Under the pieces are notes generated by a model, which worked only from the letters and a program-made list of their open reading frames with translations, was not told the DNA's origin and searched no databases. From contig VZRN01004397.1 of NCBI GenBank assembly GCA_013397935.1, positions 903,009-967,008 on the forward strand: a stretch of 64,000 nucleotides of DNA, in the 5' to 3' direction. Of the stretch, positions 62,288 to 64,000 are shown piece after piece; the first letter of the stretch is position 1; each line of letters opens with the position of its first letter. The position numbers were made by a program, and so were the translations under genes. The stretch comes from Dasyornis broadbenti (lineage: Eukaryota > Chordata > Aves > Passeriformes > Dasyornithidae).

Positions 62288-62398
62288 CCGTTCCTTTATT
62301 TTTTCAGTGAGAAAAGGCTTAATTAGAGCAAAGACGGGGTGGAAGAATAAAGGCTCATTAATCAAGTGGATACCTCGAACTTTCAGTGGAAAGGAATC
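62288..62398 (-). CDS. TTPA: TTPA penultimate coding exon
   Basis: 111 nt, acceptor 'gtatgctgacag', donor 'gtgagt', phase 0 at both ends. It encodes 37 residues, DSFPLKVRGIHLINEPLFFH then PVFALIKPFLTEKIKER, equivalent to human residues 185-221. It is the end of the CRAL-TRIO lipid-binding domain. The basic residues matching human K190, R192, K217 and R221, reported as part of the phosphoinositide-binding patch that triggers tocopherol release, are all kept. Earlier exons were not found and must lie past the right edge. Confidence 0.94.
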
Positions 62399-63596
62399 CT
62401 GTCAGCATACATGAAAAACAGAGTAAGAAAAAGAAAATATTATTGAAACACCTCTATTACCACGGACAAGCCTGTGAAAACTGTCCAGTCCACAGGTTAA
62501 AGTATTCCTTGTGACCTTGCCAATTCCTGCATTTTGTAGTGTTGTAGCAGTGTACATTAAGAACAATATTTAGAAAAATCATATCTGGTTCCTCCCATTA
62601 GAAGGAAAAATCTCACCATTTTTTTTAATCTGTATGAGGTGAGATTGAATATTAAAAACAAACAAACAGAAAAGAAAATAAGAAAACTATCACCAAATTA
62701 CACGTAAGTATTGTACACAAACCTTGTGCTCAGCCTTTTCTAAAGTACAATTTTTCACAATAAAGATTCTGTTACTAATTTACAAAAAAGCTATCTAGCT
62801 AGGTGCTATTCTTGGCAACTTACAGCCTGAAGGGCAATATGTAAATATAAATAAACTATTGAAGATCCTAACTTTAAGTTAAATAAATTGTATTTTTATT
62901 TAGAGATAAGCCTTGAAAATACTAGGAATTTGGCCAAGCCAGAAGCTCAGCTTTACAAGATTACTGTTTAAATTAAATTAAAAAAAAAACCTGCTATACA
63001 GCCTTTATAATGTAAAATAACTTGGATTCTAATTGCATTCATTTAAAAGTTCCAGATCTTTGAAATTTAAAAGAAAATATGGCAGTGATCAAAACAAGCT
63101 TTATGCAATGGGGAAAGTACAGCTTCCCTTCATATCCCACCTGATACTACCTCTGAACCAGATGTGTTTTGCTTATGAAAATGGTACTTCTCACAAATGT
63201 ATCTCCTCACTAGTTCAGTAGTTCCAAGGAAAAAAACCCAAACCCAATACACTTCTTTAGTGCCACTCCTTTTAGACTTTAATGTATGATAAAGACCTTA
63301 AAACTATCAGCTTATAGGTTTATTTAATGTTATTATGGGTTATCATATACTTAAAGTCTACTATCATGATTTTCACAAAACAATTTTGTTCCACCTGGGA
63401 TAACAGATTTTTCAAAATAATGTCTCTTATTATTCATGCTATGCTTTCCATTCCTTAGTACACAATTCCTTTCTATTAACTTCTGTTTCTTGATACAGGA
63501 TAGTAATTTGCAAGACACATTTCTTGAGTAAAACACAGGGTTAAAACTAAGATTTCTTAACTTTTACTTAATAGCATATTCTGGAATGCATTAAGC
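62399..63596 (-). other. TTPA: TTPA intron, partial
   Basis: AT-rich sequence without a recognised exon; the previous TTPA exon is expected beyond the window. Confidence 0.7.
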
Positions 63597-64000
63597 ATGT
63601 CCTGGGGTACATCTTACTTCCCACTTAGCATCGCCAGCAGGGCAAGGGAGGGGATTGTCCCACTCTGCTCTGCACTGGGGTGGCCTCACCTTGAGCGCTG
63701 GGGCAGTTTTGGGCATCACAATATAAACAAAGACATTAAGGTATCAGAGTGTCCAAAGGAGGTCCAGGAGGACGGTGAAGAGTCTGAAGGACAAATCTTA
63801 TGAGGAATGGCTGAGGTCACTTGGTTTGTTCATCCTGGAGGAGACTGAGGGGAGACCTCATAGAGGTCTTCAAGATCCTCAGGAGGGGAAGGAGAGGGGC
63901 AGGTACAGATCCCTTCTCTCTCCTGACCAGAGACAGGACCCAAGGAAATGGCCTGAAGTTGTATTAGGGGAGGCTTAGGTTCAATATCAAGAAAAAAATG
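63597..64000 (+). mobile_element. CR1 LINE fragment running off the window
   Basis: It begins 'catgtcctggggtacatc' and continues through 'aggaggtccaggaggacggt' and 'gaggaatggctgaggtcact', a CR1 3' part in + orientation, antisense to TTPA. Its 3' end lies outside the window. Confidence 0.9.

Noticed and set aside
1..64000. CRISPR arrays, bacterial operons, riboswitches or integrons
   Set aside because: The DNA is clearly vertebrate (introns, CR1 LINEs, LTRs); no regularly spaced repeats or prokaryotic gene layout is present.

Overview
This window looks like nuclear DNA from a bird, most likely a songbird. It is AT-rich and intron-rich, with short exons scattered over tens of kilobases. It carries several 3'-end fragments of CR1 LINEs, including ends in the avian ATTCTATG-type octamer. 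It also holds a tRNA-Ile-derived SINE with a CR1-like tail at about 8424-8552, which resembles the passerine TguSINE1 family, and GC-rich avian-type retroviral LTRs. Only short exons of spliced genes are coding; nearly all long open frames are chance or lie inside repeats.

Three genes can be supported by splice-consistent exons, in the order expected from vertebrate synteny (NKAIN3 - GGH - TTPA). (1) The 3' end of an NKAIN-family gene, probably NKAIN3, lies on the + strand: a penultimate coding exon at 18753-18836 and a terminal exon that adds four codons and a stop at 22481-22494. The first 18.7 kb is presumably its intron. (2) A complete gamma-glutamyl hydrolase gene (GGH) lies on the - strand, with start at 57720, nine coding exons and stop at 43673-43675. 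The joined frame is 978 nt (325 residues), every junction is GT-AG with matching phase, and the catalytic Cys and His are present. (3) The last two coding exons of alpha-tocopherol transfer protein (TTPA) lie on the - strand at 62288-62398 and 60684-60863; its first exons lie beyond the right edge.

Layout: 1-18.7 kb, NKAIN3 intron with two CR1s, one SINE and an assembly gap; 18.7-24.8 kb, NKAIN3 3' end and probable 3' UTR; 24.8-41.7 kb, gene-free space between the convergent NKAIN3 and GGH, with a CR1, LTR-like sequences, microsatellites and an artefact-like partial duplication at an N; 41.7-57.7 kb, GGH with a GC-rich LTR plus primer-binding site in intron 3; 57.5-58.0 kb, the GGH CpG-island promoter; 58.0-62.4 kb, TTPA 3' UTR and last exons; 62.4-64 kb, TTPA intron ending in a CR1.

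GGH (folate polyglutamate hydrolysis in lysosomes) and TTPA (vitamin E transfer in the cytosol) are neighbours in tandem but belong to separate pathways. A candidate TTPA poly(A) signal lies only about 320 bp from the GGH start codon. I found no operon, CRISPR array or new multi-gene system. The most interesting points are gene-structure details (tandem acceptors and a stop codon overlapping a donor-like sequence in NKAIN3, and the tight TTPA-GGH spacing), transposable-element history and assembly artefacts. Family and synteny statements come from memory of these families; no database search was run.
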